DNA from: a virus | IMG/VR virus record: IMGVR_UViG_3300020392_000010 | Coordinates: 1-64,000 of that record | DNA length: 64,000 nt | Reading direction: 5' to 3' (one strand) | Part shown: positions 24,549 through 34,172 of the stretch, one piece after another | Position numbering within the stretch: position 1 is the stretch's first letter | How the letters are laid out: every line of letters begins with the position of its first letter | The notes under the pieces: generated by a model | Database searches by the model: none | What the model was told of the DNA's origin: nothing | The model's input: only the letters and a program-made list of their open reading frames with translations | Position numbers and translations under genes: made by a program

Positions 24549-24973
24549 TAATCATCAGCATTATCTCCAATGAAGGCATCGGCCTTTTTAGGGTCTAATT
24601 TACCTTGTTCTACGAGCTTTACTACCAATGCTGACATTGCTAAATTTTCAGGAACACCGTCTTTATCCATCATTTCTATTTCGTTAGAGTCATACGCATT
24701 TTTTAAGTCGTTGTATGCTTCTTCAGCTGCTCTTTCAACATCTTCTTCAGAACCAACTGCATCTACTAAATCTTCTATTATATCTTCAGCTAAATTTAGT
24801 TCACTAACTGTTTCTTCATCCTCGCTTGGACCTTCTCCCATAGTGTCTTCTATTGCTTTTCCTCTTTTTATTTCATAAGAAGATAATTCATTGTTTTTAT
24901 CAAGGTCCGCTTTTTCTGGGTTCTTTAGACCGTGATTTTTAAACTCAGCTAATGTTTTTATTAATTTTTCCAT
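24548..24973 (-). CDS. Acidic protein with one EF-hand-like calcium loop
   Basis: This 141-residue, very acidic protein has DLDKNNELSSYE at about residues 23-34. That matches an EF-hand or dockerin calcium loop (D at 1 and 3, N at 5, Leu at 8, Glu at 12). The rest is helical with Glu/Asp clusters. Its N-terminus (MEKLIKTLAEFKNHG) has a faint resemblance to the cargo tag but is on the minus strand. It is translationally coupled to gp4, so a virion or head-maturation role is possible. Confidence 0.62.
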   Translation of the reverse strand: MEKLIKTLAEFKNHGLKNPEKADLDKNNELSSYEIKRGKAIEDTMGEGPSEDEETVSELNLAEDIIEDLVDAVGSEEDVERAAEEAYNDLKNAYDSNEIEMMDKDGVPENLAMSALVVKLVEQGKLDPKKADAFIGDNADD

Positions 24974-25004
24974 TTTAATAATTAGTATTATTTTTTTTAT
25001 TTAT

Positions 25005-26144
25005 TTACAAATACAGTATGTCAAACATTGAATTTGTAAAATAAGCATTTAAAGTGCTATTAAACTCTTTAATATTAAACATTGGACCATTTATTGAGCT
25101 TAAAAAAACATATAATGAATTTACATCATTTATTTTTTTAATGTCTATTAATTCATGAGGAAAATCTTTCTTTAAATCTTTTATTAATTTTGACCACATA
25201 AAAACCGTATATCCATCCTGTAAAAGTTTTATTGATTGATTTTTACCTGCTTTATCATTGTCAAACAATATTCTAAATTTAGTTTCTTCAGATAACATTG
25301 AGATTGTTTCTTTAATTTTTCCAGTACCAGTTGAGGCTATTCCATTATATAGAAACATAGAATCAAACTGCCCTTCACAAATAGTTATAATTTTTTTAAA
25401 ATCTACATTAAGAATATTAAATATATTGTTTAATGAATCTATTTCATTTAACTGATCTTTGGACATAAATAACCTGGAAATATCCTTATCTATTTCGGAA
25501 TAATTCATCATTTTGTATTTAGGGCCTCTATAATTATCATCTATTGCCCTAACCGAATACCCTAATATCTTATTAGATACATCATCCTTGTTAAAGATGA
25601 ATATTTTTTCTGATTTAGAATCTTCATAACAACATTCTAAAAAAGAATTACATATATCTAGTTTTCTAGCTTTTGCATAACCTTTACAATTAGAATTTTT
25701 TGATTTTTTTATTCTAGTTAAAGAAAACCTATGTGTAAAATAATCTATGTCTAATAATTTCTCTTTTAGATTGTCGTTTATTAAAAAATTAAGAAGAGAT
25801 AATTTTTTTCTAGATTTTACATTAGCTTCTAGTTCTCCTTTAACAAACATATCAGGTGGCATTAGACTATATTCCTGACAATATTTAGCTATAAATTTAT
25901 CCAGGGTCATAAATATCATACAACCATCATTATAGCATTTATAAGTTTTACTTTCTAAGTATATGTTTCCTCTTTTTTTAGATTTCTTTTTTTCAGAATC
26001 ACCGCATATAGGACATGCTAGGTTTATTTTTTTAGGATTTGAAAAATCTATTTCTTGTTTTATTGAGTCGTTTGGAAAACGGTTTGAAACTAAATCTTTT
26101 AAGAAATTAGGGAGAGTAGTATTAGTATCTAAATCGATTATCAT
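25005..26144 (-). CDS. DNA primase (DnaG/gp61-like)
   Basis: This 379-residue protein has an N-terminal zinc-binding motif, ACPICGDSEKKKSKKRG followed by KTYKCYNDGCM (CxxC then C...C). A TOPRIM-like core follows later, with ICEGQFDSMFLYNG, a STGTGK segment and RILFDNDKAG (acidic cluster). The primase makes RNA primers for lagging-strand synthesis. It lies 3 nt from the DNA polymerase gene on the same strand, forming a replication pair. Confidence 0.87.
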   Translation of the reverse strand: MIIDLDTNTTLPNFLKDLVSNRFPNDSIKQEIDFSNPKKINLACPICGDSEKKKSKKRGNIYLESKTYKCYNDGCMIFMTLDKFIAKYCQEYSLMPPDMFVKGELEANVKSRKKLSLLNFLINDNLKEKLLDIDYFTHRFSLTRIKKSKNSNCKGYAKARKLDICNSFLECCYEDSKSEKIFIFNKDDVSNKILGYSVRAIDDNYRGPKYKMMNYSEIDKDISRLFMSKDQLNEIDSLNNIFNILNVDFKKIITICEGQFDSMFLYNGIASTGTGKIKETISMLSEETKFRILFDNDKAGKNQSIKLLQDGYTVFMWSKLIKDLKKDFPHELIDIKKINDVNSLYVFLSSINGPMFNIKEFNSTLNAYFTNSMFDILYL

Positions 26145-26147
26145 CTA

Positions 26148-27593
26148 TTAAAATTTAAGTTCTACTTGAGGTTTTTCTTCTTGGGAATACTCTTCTAATT
26201 CTATTTTTAATCTTTTTGCTGTTCTTTTTCTAAATTGATGTAATTTAGAATTTGGAACAACCTTTGTATTTAACCCATACTTAGATATTATACTTAAATA
26301 TTCTGTAAAGTCATCGTTTTTTATTTCAGCATTAGGGTTACCTATTATATTCCAAAATCTTTCAGGTATTTCTTCATACTCTAATGTCTTTTCATTTATT
26401 ATATAAAGAGGATATTTGTCTTCATCGCTCAGTGGTTTCTTAGAACCTGTTTTAACCATTTCTATATTTCTCTTTAAATGAACATTAAATTCTGTTAAAC
26501 CTAAAGCCACTAACTGTCTATTGATAGGTTCAACTATTAATGAAAAAAATTGCTTATCATAATCTAGAGGTAGAGCTACTTCAGTTGGATAGTTTCCAGG
26601 CGAATAAGCAAACACATCCCAGCCTTTGTCATTTTCTTTAGGGTAATAGTATTTTATTTTTTCTCCTTCTTTTACTTTTTCGTATTTTCCAATTAAGTTA
26701 TTAGTTACAAGTAAATGATTATAGTAAGCAGCAGCTCTTGCGTAAATAGGAATACCTTTTAGCAGTGTTAATTTATTTTCATTTTTTACATATTTGTCAT
26801 ACACTCTACAACTAAATGTTTGAGCAAGTTCATCAGTTGTTTTTAATTTCATTTCTTTTTTAATAGACTCAAAAATAGGAACTAAGTCTTCTTCTGGATT
26901 TATAGACCTTCCTTTTTCTAATATTATTTTTGTAAGATTAGACAAATGATTTCTTGCCCATATTGGATAAGAACCCTTTATCATTTCTAAACCTTTGAAT
27001 ACTTCGTATTCTTTATTATTTTCTTTTAATAAAGATTGATTTGAGTTAGGCTCATATGAAACCCTAAGTGCATAATTTTTCTTTTTAAGCCACATTGCTT
27101 TTGCGGATAAATTCTCTAATTCAAAATTTTGTTGATTAACAGTGTTAAAGTGTTTACCATACTTATCAAAAGCAGTATTGAAATATTCAGCTAATCTATA
27201 TTCATCTATTTTAATACATAATTTTAAGTATTGATCCTCTGTTAATTCAGGCAATCCTTTTATGGAATTTATAGCTGAACCAAACTCTACATATATAGAG
27301 TCAGTGTCAGTATAGATAGCTGCCTCTGATTCTATTTTTTCTATTTTATATTTATCTACACCTAATTTTTGATGAAGCTCTTTATCTAAATGCCAGCGTT
27401 CTTTAAAGTAATAATTCACAGCTTTAATTGTAAATTTAATCAAGTCCTGCCCTTGTAAAGTTATACTTTGAGCTAAATCAACATTAAAGAAGTAAAACCA
27501 TTTATTTCCAAATGCACCATATATAGAGTTAATAAGTAATTTAATTGCAAGTTGTTCTAAGTCTAATTTTTTGTATAAAGATTCCTTATTCAT
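26148..27593 (-). CDS. 43: Family-B DNA polymerase, C-terminal part (split polymerase)
   Basis: This 481-residue product begins just before motif B (KLLINSIYGAFGNKW) and includes motif C (YTDTDSIYVEF). It continues through thumb-like sequence to a C-terminus. The exonuclease domain and motif A (DxxSLYPS) of T4 gp43 (about 900 aa) are absent upstream, and the preceding sequence is a plus-strand gene. The polymerase must therefore be split, with its N-terminal half encoded elsewhere, or be a remnant. No nonsense codons are present. Confidence 0.88.
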   Translation of the reverse strand: MNKESLYKKLDLEQLAIKLLINSIYGAFGNKWFYFFNVDLAQSITLQGQDLIKFTIKAVNYYFKERWHLDKELHQKLGVDKYKIEKIESEAAIYTDTDSIYVEFGSAINSIKGLPELTEDQYLKLCIKIDEYRLAEYFNTAFDKYGKHFNTVNQQNFELENLSAKAMWLKKKNYALRVSYEPNSNQSLLKENNKEYEVFKGLEMIKGSYPIWARNHLSNLTKIILEKGRSINPEEDLVPIFESIKKEMKLKTTDELAQTFSCRVYDKYVKNENKLTLLKGIPIYARAAAYYNHLLVTNNLIGKYEKVKEGEKIKYYYPKENDKGWDVFAYSPGNYPTEVALPLDYDKQFFSLIVEPINRQLVALGLTEFNVHLKRNIEMVKTGSKKPLSDEDKYPLYIINEKTLEYEEIPERFWNIIGNPNAEIKNDDFTEYLSIISKYGLNTKVVPNSKLHQFRKRTAKRLKIELEEYSQEEKPQVELKF

Positions 27594-27614
27594 TATAAAA
27601 TATTTATTATCTTT

Positions 27615-27622
27615 TATAAATA
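27615..27622 (+). promoter_or_regulatory. TATAAATA late-type promoter motif
   Basis: The exact TATAAATA lies 20 nt before the ATG at 27643. This supports choosing that ATG rather than the in-frame upstream codons starting at 27571. Confidence 0.55.
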
Positions 27623-27642
27623 ATCTAAAGAAGGTTTTAAAT

Positions 27643-28197
27643 ATGTTTTATAAAAAATTTCCATTTTTAAAATCTTTTCCATTTGATCACTATGAAATAT
27701 CTGGAGGAGAAGAAACGGGCAATAAAGAAGGAAAATTAAGTGAATTATTTGATGATGAATTATACAATTTTAAGTATTTTTCTAGAGATAAGGATATTAC
27801 TATATCTTTTTATGATAGCGATATTGAATTTTTAAATAGAATATCTAGTGAAATTAAATCACTTGACTCTATTAGAAAAAGTATTGATAAAGGTTTAAAT
27901 TCAGATGACATGTTAATAAAATTTTCATCAATAAGAAAAGCAAAAACTTTTTTAAAGAAAGTTAAATCCCCAGCAGAGGACGCCGGTACATTTAAAACCG
28001 TACTAAATGGTTTACAAGAAATTAACGAAGTTAATTTATCTAAGGATATTATTAAAAAAATAGATAAATTAGACAAAAAATTAAAGGATGAAAAACTAAA
28101 TGTTAACGAGTCAATAACAATAGATTCATATTTAGATTTTCAATTACATCACGCTAAGATAATGTTAGGCGTTGTTATAGCATCAAAAATACACTAA
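27643..28197 (+). CDS. Hypothetical late protein
   Basis: The start at 27643 (MFYKKFPFLKSFPFDHYEIS) is preferred because it is the first ATG after a late-type motif 20 nt upstream. The longer frame would run through the promoter and the divergent polymerase start. The 184-residue product is helical and Lys/Asp-rich, with no recognised family. It is followed 8 nt later by PhoH. Confidence 0.55.
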   Translation: MFYKKFPFLKSFPFDHYEISGGEETGNKEGKLSELFDDELYNFKYFSRDKDITISFYDSDIEFLNRISSEIKSLDSIRKSIDKGLNSDDMLIKFSSIRKAKTFLKKVKSPAEDAGTFKTVLNGLQEINEVNLSKDIIKKIDKLDKKLKDEKLNVNESITIDSYLDFQLHHAKIMLGVVIASKIH

Positions 28198-28205
28198 ATA
28201 TATAT

Positions 28206-28967
28206 ATGAGCAGAAAAAGCAGAAGAAATAAAAGGCTATCAGAAGCCGAAATTCAAGAGGTAGAAGAATTTGTATGGAGTAGAAATGTGGAAGAGGATAA
28301 ATTTTTACAAACTATGTCTATAAATACTAAATGCAAAACTAACAATCAAAAGGTATTAGTTAATTCTATAAAACAAAATATGATAACTATATGCAGCGGC
28401 CTCCCTGGATCTGGAAAAACTTTTTTATCTTGCTCAGAAGCACTTAAACTAATAAAATCAAGGCCTAAATATAAGAGAATAGTGCTAGTAAAATCCATTA
28501 CACCTCTTAAAAATGAAGAAATAGGACATTTGCCAGGGGACTTAAAAGAAAAAATGGCACCTATAATGGAATCATTTACTGACAATATTAGAAAGCTAAT
28601 TGGTAAAACTAGAATGGAAAAACTAATAGAATTAGGAGTAATAGAAATTGTACCTATTGCTTTTGCTAGGGGTAGAAGTATAGATAATTCTATTATATTA
28701 ATAGATGAAGCTCAAAACATATCATTAGATAATATTAGAACGCTAATGACAAGAATAGGTGATAACTCTAAAATGGTAATTATGGGTGATGTCAAACAAA
28801 AGGATATAAGAAATAAAAAAGACAGTTCCCTAGAAATAGTTTTAAATAAGTTTAAAGACGTAGAAGGTTTTGGATGCGTTGAACTAAGAGACCCAGAAGA
28901 CGTAGTTAGAAATCCTATTATTAAAGTAGTTGAGCAGATATTTGATAGTATGGAAGATAAAAAATAG
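28206..28967 (+). CDS. phoH: PhoH-like ATPase
   Basis: This 253-residue protein has Walker A GLPGSGKT (residues 65-72) and Walker B IILIDEAQN, with the PhoH-type motif around MTRIGDNSKMVIMGD. PhoH-like genes are frequent auxiliary genes in marine phages. Their exact role is unsettled. The family assignment is firm and the biological role is not. It is co-directional with the upstream 184-aa gene. Confidence 0.9.
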   Translation: MSRKSRRNKRLSEAEIQEVEEFVWSRNVEEDKFLQTMSINTKCKTNNQKVLVNSIKQNMITICSGLPGSGKTFLSCSEALKLIKSRPKYKRIVLVKSITPLKNEEIGHLPGDLKEKMAPIMESFTDNIRKLIGKTRMEKLIELGVIEIVPIAFARGRSIDNSIILIDEAQNISLDNIRTLMTRIGDNSKMVIMGDVKQKDIRNKKDSSLEIVLNKFKDVEGFGCVELRDPEDVVRNPIIKVVEQIFDSMEDKK

Positions 28968-29078
28968 CAGATAAATTACACAAAAATTAAAAAATTAGCA
29001 CGGTAATTTTAAATAATTTTATTTTTAAAAAAAGCTGCATCGACTATAAAATAAATAAAATAAAAAATTTAAAAAACA

Positions 29079-30563
29079 ATGATATTTCCAAGAGACATTA
29101 TAGCAAAATTAAAATGGAAACTGCTAGGTAAAGGCTTATTCAGTCAATGGCAAGATAGCCTAACCTACGGTCCTCCATACGGACCGCCCCCAATCTCAGG
29201 GCCTAACTGGGATAATCCTGATGATTATAGTTCTCTTCAAGCAAGAGGATTAGTTGGCGAATTAACTGATAATTCAGAAGGTATTCGAGTTTTAGAAGAC
29301 CAAATACAAGATATTGATGATTTAATTAGCACTGCAAAAGATTACTTGGAAAATGCTCAGGAATATCCTGTTCAAGTATTCGAATTATTAGAATTTGCTT
29401 GGAATTTATGTGCAAATGATCCAGTGTATGAAAGCGACTTAAATATAGAAGGTTTTGGAAATGCAGCATTTAAAGCATACGTTAAAACAGGCGCTGCACC
29501 AAATGAAGTAATTCAAAACGGAGAAGAATTAGTATCAGCACTAAAATCACAAGAATTTAGATATTTTCCAGGCGCAACTTTAGATAACAGAAAAGCCGCA
29601 ATTGAAAACGTTATCGAGGCTAGGCATGAGAAACTTATGATAGAATTTGAAAATTTAATTCAAAGATCTTGGATTAATGGAAAACTATTTAGAGAATTAG
29701 ACCCTAGTAAGAAAATATATGAAATATGGAAAAACTTTGAAGCAACATGGTTAGTAAAAGTTTTTGAAGGATTTCTTTCCGAGAGTCAAATTGCAAGCAT
29801 TGTTACACCAAAGAAAAAAGGCGCATTAGAAGTCGTGGAAGAGTTTATTAAAGCAATTCCATTTAGATTGACCGAGGATGTTCAAAAAATGAATAAGGAA
29901 ATCTTTGTGACTGGCATGCAAATTAAACCTGCTGAAAAAGGCGAAGAGAAAGAAGAAACAGAAATCTATGACAAGCTTAATATTCAAATGGCAGCAATAG
30001 CAGCTAAAATTCAAAAAGAGATTGAAGAATTAGGAAAAAGCGAAGCTCAGCAGAATATAAATGATAAACACGAAGCAGAGATGGCTAATGTAAATAAAAA
30101 TATAGAAGAATCTTTAGAAGTTTTAAATAAAGATAATCCATATAAGCCAGATGATCTTGAAATACTTAAGAAAGAATACGCTGCGATTGTAGAAGCATCT
30201 CTTACTAATAAAGATTTACTTGAAATAAGAATAGAGGAAATAAAACAGGCTGTTGAGGAAGCAAATGATGCAAGAAAGGAAGTAAGAGACAAATTAGATT
30301 CAGATGTTAGAGAAATAATTGAAAATAATAGTACTCTACCTCCAGCAATCGATCTTTTAACAACAGAGGTTAACTTTGACGAAATTATTGGTAAAATTTT
30401 AGAAGCAGCTTCTAGAGGAGATCAATCAATAACTTTTGAAAATCTATCAATACAAGAAGCATACCTATGTATGATTAAGGGTTATGAAGTAAAAGCAATA
30501 GATGATATTACGTTTAAAATTAGCTGGACTAGAGCTAATGTCTTTGCGGAATCACAAAAATAA
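29079..30563 (+). CDS. Putative abundant virion protein, unknown
   Basis: This 494-residue protein begins MIFPRDIIAKLKWKLLGKGL, then a short Pro/Gly-rich segment (GPPYGPPPISGPNWDNPDD). Beyond it are long charged helices, including an extended coiled coil at about residues 285-410. Its own upstream gap (111 nt) holds ACTATAAAATA and an A-rich leader. It is followed by a strong intrinsic terminator (30587-30614). That isolated, terminated layout, like the capsid gene, suggests high late expression. It lacks the cargo tag. No family is recognised. Confidence 0.6.
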   Translation: MIFPRDIIAKLKWKLLGKGLFSQWQDSLTYGPPYGPPPISGPNWDNPDDYSSLQARGLVGELTDNSEGIRVLEDQIQDIDDLISTAKDYLENAQEYPVQVFELLEFAWNLCANDPVYESDLNIEGFGNAAFKAYVKTGAAPNEVIQNGEELVSALKSQEFRYFPGATLDNRKAAIENVIEARHEKLMIEFENLIQRSWINGKLFRELDPSKKIYEIWKNFEATWLVKVFEGFLSESQIASIVTPKKKGALEVVEEFIKAIPFRLTEDVQKMNKEIFVTGMQIKPAEKGEEKEETEIYDKLNIQMAAIAAKIQKEIEELGKSEAQQNINDKHEAEMANVNKNIEESLEVLNKDNPYKPDDLEILKKEYAAIVEASLTNKDLLEIRIEEIKQAVEEANDARKEVRDKLDSDVREIIENNSTLPPAIDLLTTEVNFDEIIGKILEAASRGDQSITFENLSIQEAYLCMIKGYEVKAIDDITFKISWTRANVFAESQK

Positions 30564-30586
30564 TTTACAATAGTTTAATTATATTT

Positions 30587-30614
30587 AAAAAGGGAATCAC
30601 AAGATTCCCTTTTT
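30587..30614 (+). terminator. Intrinsic terminator
   Basis: A perfect 12-bp stem (AAAAAGGGAATC / GATTCCCTTTTT) with a 4-nt loop is followed by T residues. It ends the 29079-30563 transcript. The GGGAATC core is identical to that after the capsid gene (60626-60650). Confidence 0.88.
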
Positions 30615-30666
30615 TTGTATGTTATATTTTGATATATAAAAATATATTAAAAAAAGAAAAATAGAT

Positions 30667-30915
30667 ATGAAAAATTATATTAAAAATTTTAGCCAATATC
30701 AAAAGATCAACGAAGAAAAAGGTTGTAGTTATGGAAGCGATCCAAGTAACAGTGATTTTAAAATATACTCGTCTAGTGGATCATTAATGCGTACATCTAA
30801 AAATGGAAAATGCGGAGATGTAACTAGAGAAGATTGTGAAAAAGCATGTAAAGATGGTTCTATGAAGAAGCATAAAAACGGCTATCAATACTGTGAAGGT
30901 TATCCAAAAAAATAA
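30667..30915 (+). CDS. Small tagged Cys-rich cargo protein
   Basis: This 82-residue protein starts MKNYIKNFSQYQKINEEKG, with a predicted cut after INE. The mature part has five or so Cys (GCSYG, KCGDVTREDCEKACKDG, YQYCEGY), suggesting a small disulfide-bonded or metal-binding domain. The first 21 coding bases match those of 19697 and 30926. It is followed 10 nt later by another tagged Cys-rich gene. Confidence 0.65.
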   Translation: MKNYIKNFSQYQKINEEKGCSYGSDPSNSDFKIYSSSGSLMRTSKNGKCGDVTREDCEKACKDGSMKKHKNGYQYCEGYPKK

Positions 30916-30925
30916 AAGCACAACT

Positions 30926-31174
30926 ATGAAAAATTATATTAAAAATAGTGAACAGTTTATAAAATTAAACGAAAATAAAGACCAGCCTGTCTTTATTGAT
31001 ACTCAATGCGATGACATTCAATCATATTGCGATAGTATAAAACAGTGCTGTGCTAAAGCTAAAAGAATTAAAGGAGGTGATATGTTTCCTAAAGGCGGAG
31101 GTCAAACGTTAGAGACTCTATGCAAACAACTAAAAGAAGTTGAAGCTAAAATCAACTCAATGGTAGCGGGTTAA
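30926..31174 (+). CDS. Small tagged Cys-rich cargo protein
   Basis: The start is placed at the ATG at 30926 (MKNYIKNSEQFIKLNEN) because it gives the shared leader and the (L/I)xE site LNE. The longer frame from 30893 overlaps the previous gene. The product has clustered Cys residues (TQCDDIQSYCDSIKQCCAKA, LCKQL) and looks helical. It overlaps the convergent UvsW gene by 4 nt. Confidence 0.63.
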   Translation: MKNYIKNSEQFIKLNENKDQPVFIDTQCDDIQSYCDSIKQCCAKAKRIKGGDMFPKGGGQTLETLCKQLKEVEAKINSMVAG

Positions 31175-32880
31175 AGATTAACTTCATGTTTTTTAATAGG
31201 AAACGATTGTTCAATGTAAATTTTTTCCCTAACCTCAGAATGACGAATTGAATATCCATCTAGTTTATCGACAAGGTCCCATATGGTGACCTTGTTTTTA
31301 TTTGCAAGCTTTCTCATTCCTCGACCTATCGCTTGCCTAATTGTAATTTCAGCTTTAGTGGTTTCTGCAAAAACAATATGATGAACATTCTTAAGGTCAA
31401 TACCGGTTGCAAAGGTTCCAAAACTAGCAACTATTATAACACCTTCGTTTTTTTCCATTGCATCTTTATATTCATCCCGTTGTTCACTCTCAACACCTCC
31501 ATCTATGTAATAGGTGTCCCTGTTCCACTCCTGAAGTTTCTTACATATATTCTTACCATATTCGTTTTTAATATCTGAGAAGAGAATCAAAGTGTTCTTA
31601 CCGAACTTTTGTATCATACCACTTATTAGGTTTAACCTCTCTTGACTTTCAAATATAATTCCTTTTTCAAGGGTTAGCATTTCTCTACCATACTCTTTGT
31701 TATCCTTGTACATTCGTTTAATTTCATCTGAACTCTTTCTCATTTTAATGTATTCTTGAGCTGCCGAGTTTGATTTATTATATGTTAAGTATACCATACG
31801 AATAGATACATTAGGAGAGTACCCGTGATCTATTAAGTGCTTTGCTGAGAGAGTCATAACCAGCGGTCCGACTTTCTCCTGTATCTTATAAAAATCAGAA
31901 TACTCTTCAGAAACCTTTGCGGTTCCCGATAGCCCTAATTTATATCTCCAGTTTTCACATGCTGAAATGATATTAGAGATAGATGAACCTCTAGATTTAT
32001 GAGTTTCATCTACGTTAACTACACTATATGATTCAAACATTCTAAAAGATTTAGAATATTTAATTTTTTCTTTAAGATTAGTTACTTTATTAACTGCTTT
32101 TTCAAGTTCTTTTTCTTTAGGTTTTTTAAGCTTTTCCAATTTTAATTTCTTTTTAACAGCCGAGGTTAATTGAGAGTCAAGACTTTTTTCTTCAAAATTA
32201 ATTAAACTCTGATATGTTGATATAACTAGATCTGCTTCTTTAAATTCCTCTTCTGAGAATTTATTTTTACCACCTATCATTAGGATATTCCAATTTACTA
32301 ATCCGTTAGAATACATTTTAAATTTTTCTTCGGTTTGACCAACTAATGAAATATTAGGAACTATCATTAGGGCTTTATTATGCCTATTGATAATCCCTTC
32401 ATGTTTTAAATAAGAATTAAAGATATAAAAGATTAAGGTTTTACCTGCTGAAGTTGCAAGCTCTTGGGTACAATATTTATATTGAAGTGCTTTGTAACCT
32501 GCTTCAAATTGATAGTCTCTTGGATATATACTGTTACCATGTTCATCTATTACATTATCAAAAAGTTTATCTACAAATTCAGTGTAATTATCTTTACTAT
32601 ATTCTAAATTTAAAGTTTCTTTTAACCCGGATATTTTAAAAGAGATCCCTGTTTTTTTAGAAAAAGAGTATATTTCTTTCCAAAGTCCTATTGGTATTTC
32701 ATTTTCTTTTGTTAAAAAATTATCCATACCGTCCCATATACCTCTATCTACAAGTACATTAAAATCTCCATCCTTTGATTTTTTAGTAAAATGATCTCGT
32801 AGTCTACCTTTTTCAGTGTCGTTATCCCACTCAATTAGTTTTATAAGATTCTTAGTTTTGAATACTTTAAACTTAAGCAT
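31171..32880 (-). CDS. uvsW: UvsW-like DNA/RNA helicase
   Basis: This 569-residue SF2 helicase has motif I ATSAGKTLI, motif II VDETH (DExH-type), motif III GLSGTA, and motifs V/VI FATGIDLKNV and RQAIGRGMRK. T4 UvsW processes recombination and stalled-fork structures and removes origin R-loops at the switch to late replication. Length is close to T4's about 587. It is the last gene of the 34478-31171 minus operon (3 nt from the previous gene). Confidence 0.9.
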   Translation of the reverse strand: MLKFKVFKTKNLIKLIEWDNDTEKGRLRDHFTKKSKDGDFNVLVDRGIWDGMDNFLTKENEIPIGLWKEIYSFSKKTGISFKISGLKETLNLEYSKDNYTEFVDKLFDNVIDEHGNSIYPRDYQFEAGYKALQYKYCTQELATSAGKTLIFYIFNSYLKHEGIINRHNKALMIVPNISLVGQTEEKFKMYSNGLVNWNILMIGGKNKFSEEEFKEADLVISTYQSLINFEEKSLDSQLTSAVKKKLKLEKLKKPKEKELEKAVNKVTNLKEKIKYSKSFRMFESYSVVNVDETHKSRGSSISNIISACENWRYKLGLSGTAKVSEEYSDFYKIQEKVGPLVMTLSAKHLIDHGYSPNVSIRMVYLTYNKSNSAAQEYIKMRKSSDEIKRMYKDNKEYGREMLTLEKGIIFESQERLNLISGMIQKFGKNTLILFSDIKNEYGKNICKKLQEWNRDTYYIDGGVESEQRDEYKDAMEKNEGVIIVASFGTFATGIDLKNVHHIVFAETTKAEITIRQAIGRGMRKLANKNKVTIWDLVDKLDGYSIRHSEVREKIYIEQSFPIKKHEVNL

Positions 32881-32883
32881 ATA

Positions 32884-33321
32884 TTATCCTAATAGCTTTT
32901 CTAAGTCTAACCTAGTTTTTAAACCAAATAAAACATTATCTACTGTTTTTATAGAACCATCCATAAAAGATATTTGATTTTCTATAATCTCTACTGTTTC
33001 TTGCATGTCAGTAGTCTTGCCGTCTACTATAACCTTTTTTTCATGACCCTGATATCTCATGTTTTGATTAGAAACACTTTCCCATTCTTTTCCTCTTTTT
33101 TGTCTATATGACTTTTTTAATTTAGAAAGAGTATCTATTAAAGTGTGATTATCTTCTAAAAGTCTTTGTCTTATGCTTAGGAAAAAAACCTGAACCTCTT
33201 TAAAATCTTTAATATTGCTTAACTTTTCAATATTTCTTCGAATTTCTAAAGAGTAATTATCACGCTCTTTTCTAAACTTATCAGAAATATTTTCTTTAGG
33301 GGATTTTGTAGTATTTTCCAT
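32884..33321 (-). CDS. Hypothetical helical protein
   Basis: This 145-residue basic, helical protein (TTKSPKENISDKFRKERDNY) lies between UvsW and the amidase on one strand. Its long helices (KLSNIKDFKEVQVFFLSIRQ; LIDTLSKLKKSYRQKRGKEW) suggest a coiled-coil or nucleic-acid-associated role. No family is recognised. Confidence 0.55.
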   Translation of the reverse strand: MENTTKSPKENISDKFRKERDNYSLEIRRNIEKLSNIKDFKEVQVFFLSIRQRLLEDNHTLIDTLSKLKKSYRQKRGKEWESVSNQNMRYQGHEKKVIVDGKTTDMQETVEIIENQISFMDGSIKTVDNVLFGLKTRLDLEKLLG

Positions 33322-33332
33322 AAAAATATTAT

Positions 33333-34169
33333 TTAAACCGGTTTTTTATTTTCAATTTCTTTAATCATTTCAAAGTGAATTTTTGCAATTCTATCTCTAC
33401 CTTCTTCGCTTAATAATAATCTAGACTCTTCTCTATTTGTCATAAAAAAGTTCTCCGAAAGAATAGATGGCATAACCACTTTACGTAATACCCAGAAATT
33501 TGCTTCTTTATCTGCGTCACCATCTCTTGTATCCATTCTCATTTTATGATCTGGAAACTCTGCTTTTGCTTTTTCATGCAACACCTGTGCAATTTTATCC
33601 GATTTAGTTTCTCCTACTGTTGTATATACTGACCAACCGTGTGCAGATTCTTTGTTAAATCCATTAGCATGTACTGAAACATAAATACATTTTTTACCAT
33701 CACTTTGTTGTCTCTCTCTATATATATCATTTGCTTTATCAGTTCTCCATCTTAATGATAAATCTTTTTCTGTATCAACTAAATTAATGCATTCAATGCC
33801 TTCTTTTTCACATAGGTTAATTATTCTTTTTACAACTGCTCTGTTGAATTCTCCCTCAAATAATTGTGTACCATCTTCCCAAACAGGGGATCTTTTACCG
33901 GCTGTTTGATATACACCATCGATTATACCACCATGGCCATTATCTAATATCCATACGTATCCCTTATCGTTTTTGATACTTGTATTTCTACTCTGTATTT
34001 TACTCCACGTTTTTGGTCCAACTATACCGTCTGTTTCTAAACCCTGTTGGGCTTGAAATCTCATAACAGCTAATTCTGTTGCTGGTCCAAAATCTCCATC
34101 TATTGTAATATTTAATGACTCTTGAAGTTTTTTTACTTCTTCACCTTTACTTCCTTTTTTTAATAGCAT
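33333..34169 (-). CDS. N-acetylmuramoyl-L-alanine amidase (endolysin) with peptidoglycan-binding domain
   Basis: This 278-residue enzyme has an N-terminal PG_binding_1 domain (residues 1-60; KGEEVKKLQESLNITIDGDFG). A zinc-dependent Amidase_3 domain follows, with H79 in NGHGG, a Glu near 105-107 and H167 in SVHANG, and ENFFM near the end. It cleaves the amide between muramic acid and L-alanine. No signal peptide is seen, so release of the host wall would need a holin. The gene is the middle of a minus operon. Confidence 0.93.
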   Translation of the reverse strand: MLLKKGSKGEEVKKLQESLNITIDGDFGPATELAVMRFQAQQGLETDGIVGPKTWSKIQSRNTSIKNDKGYVWILDNGHGGIIDGVYQTAGKRSPVWEDGTQLFEGEFNRAVVKRIINLCEKEGIECINLVDTEKDLSLRWRTDKANDIYRERQQSDGKKCIYVSVHANGFNKESAHGWSVYTTVGETKSDKIAQVLHEKAKAEFPDHKMRMDTRDGDADKEANFWVLRKVVMPSILSENFFMTNREESRLLLSEEGRDRIAKIHFEMIKEIENKKPV

Positions 34170-34172
34170 TTT

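Noticed and set aside
27571-27642. N-terminal extension of the 27643 gene
   Set aside because: The added residues cover the late motif and divergent polymerase start, so an ATG after the promoter is more likely.
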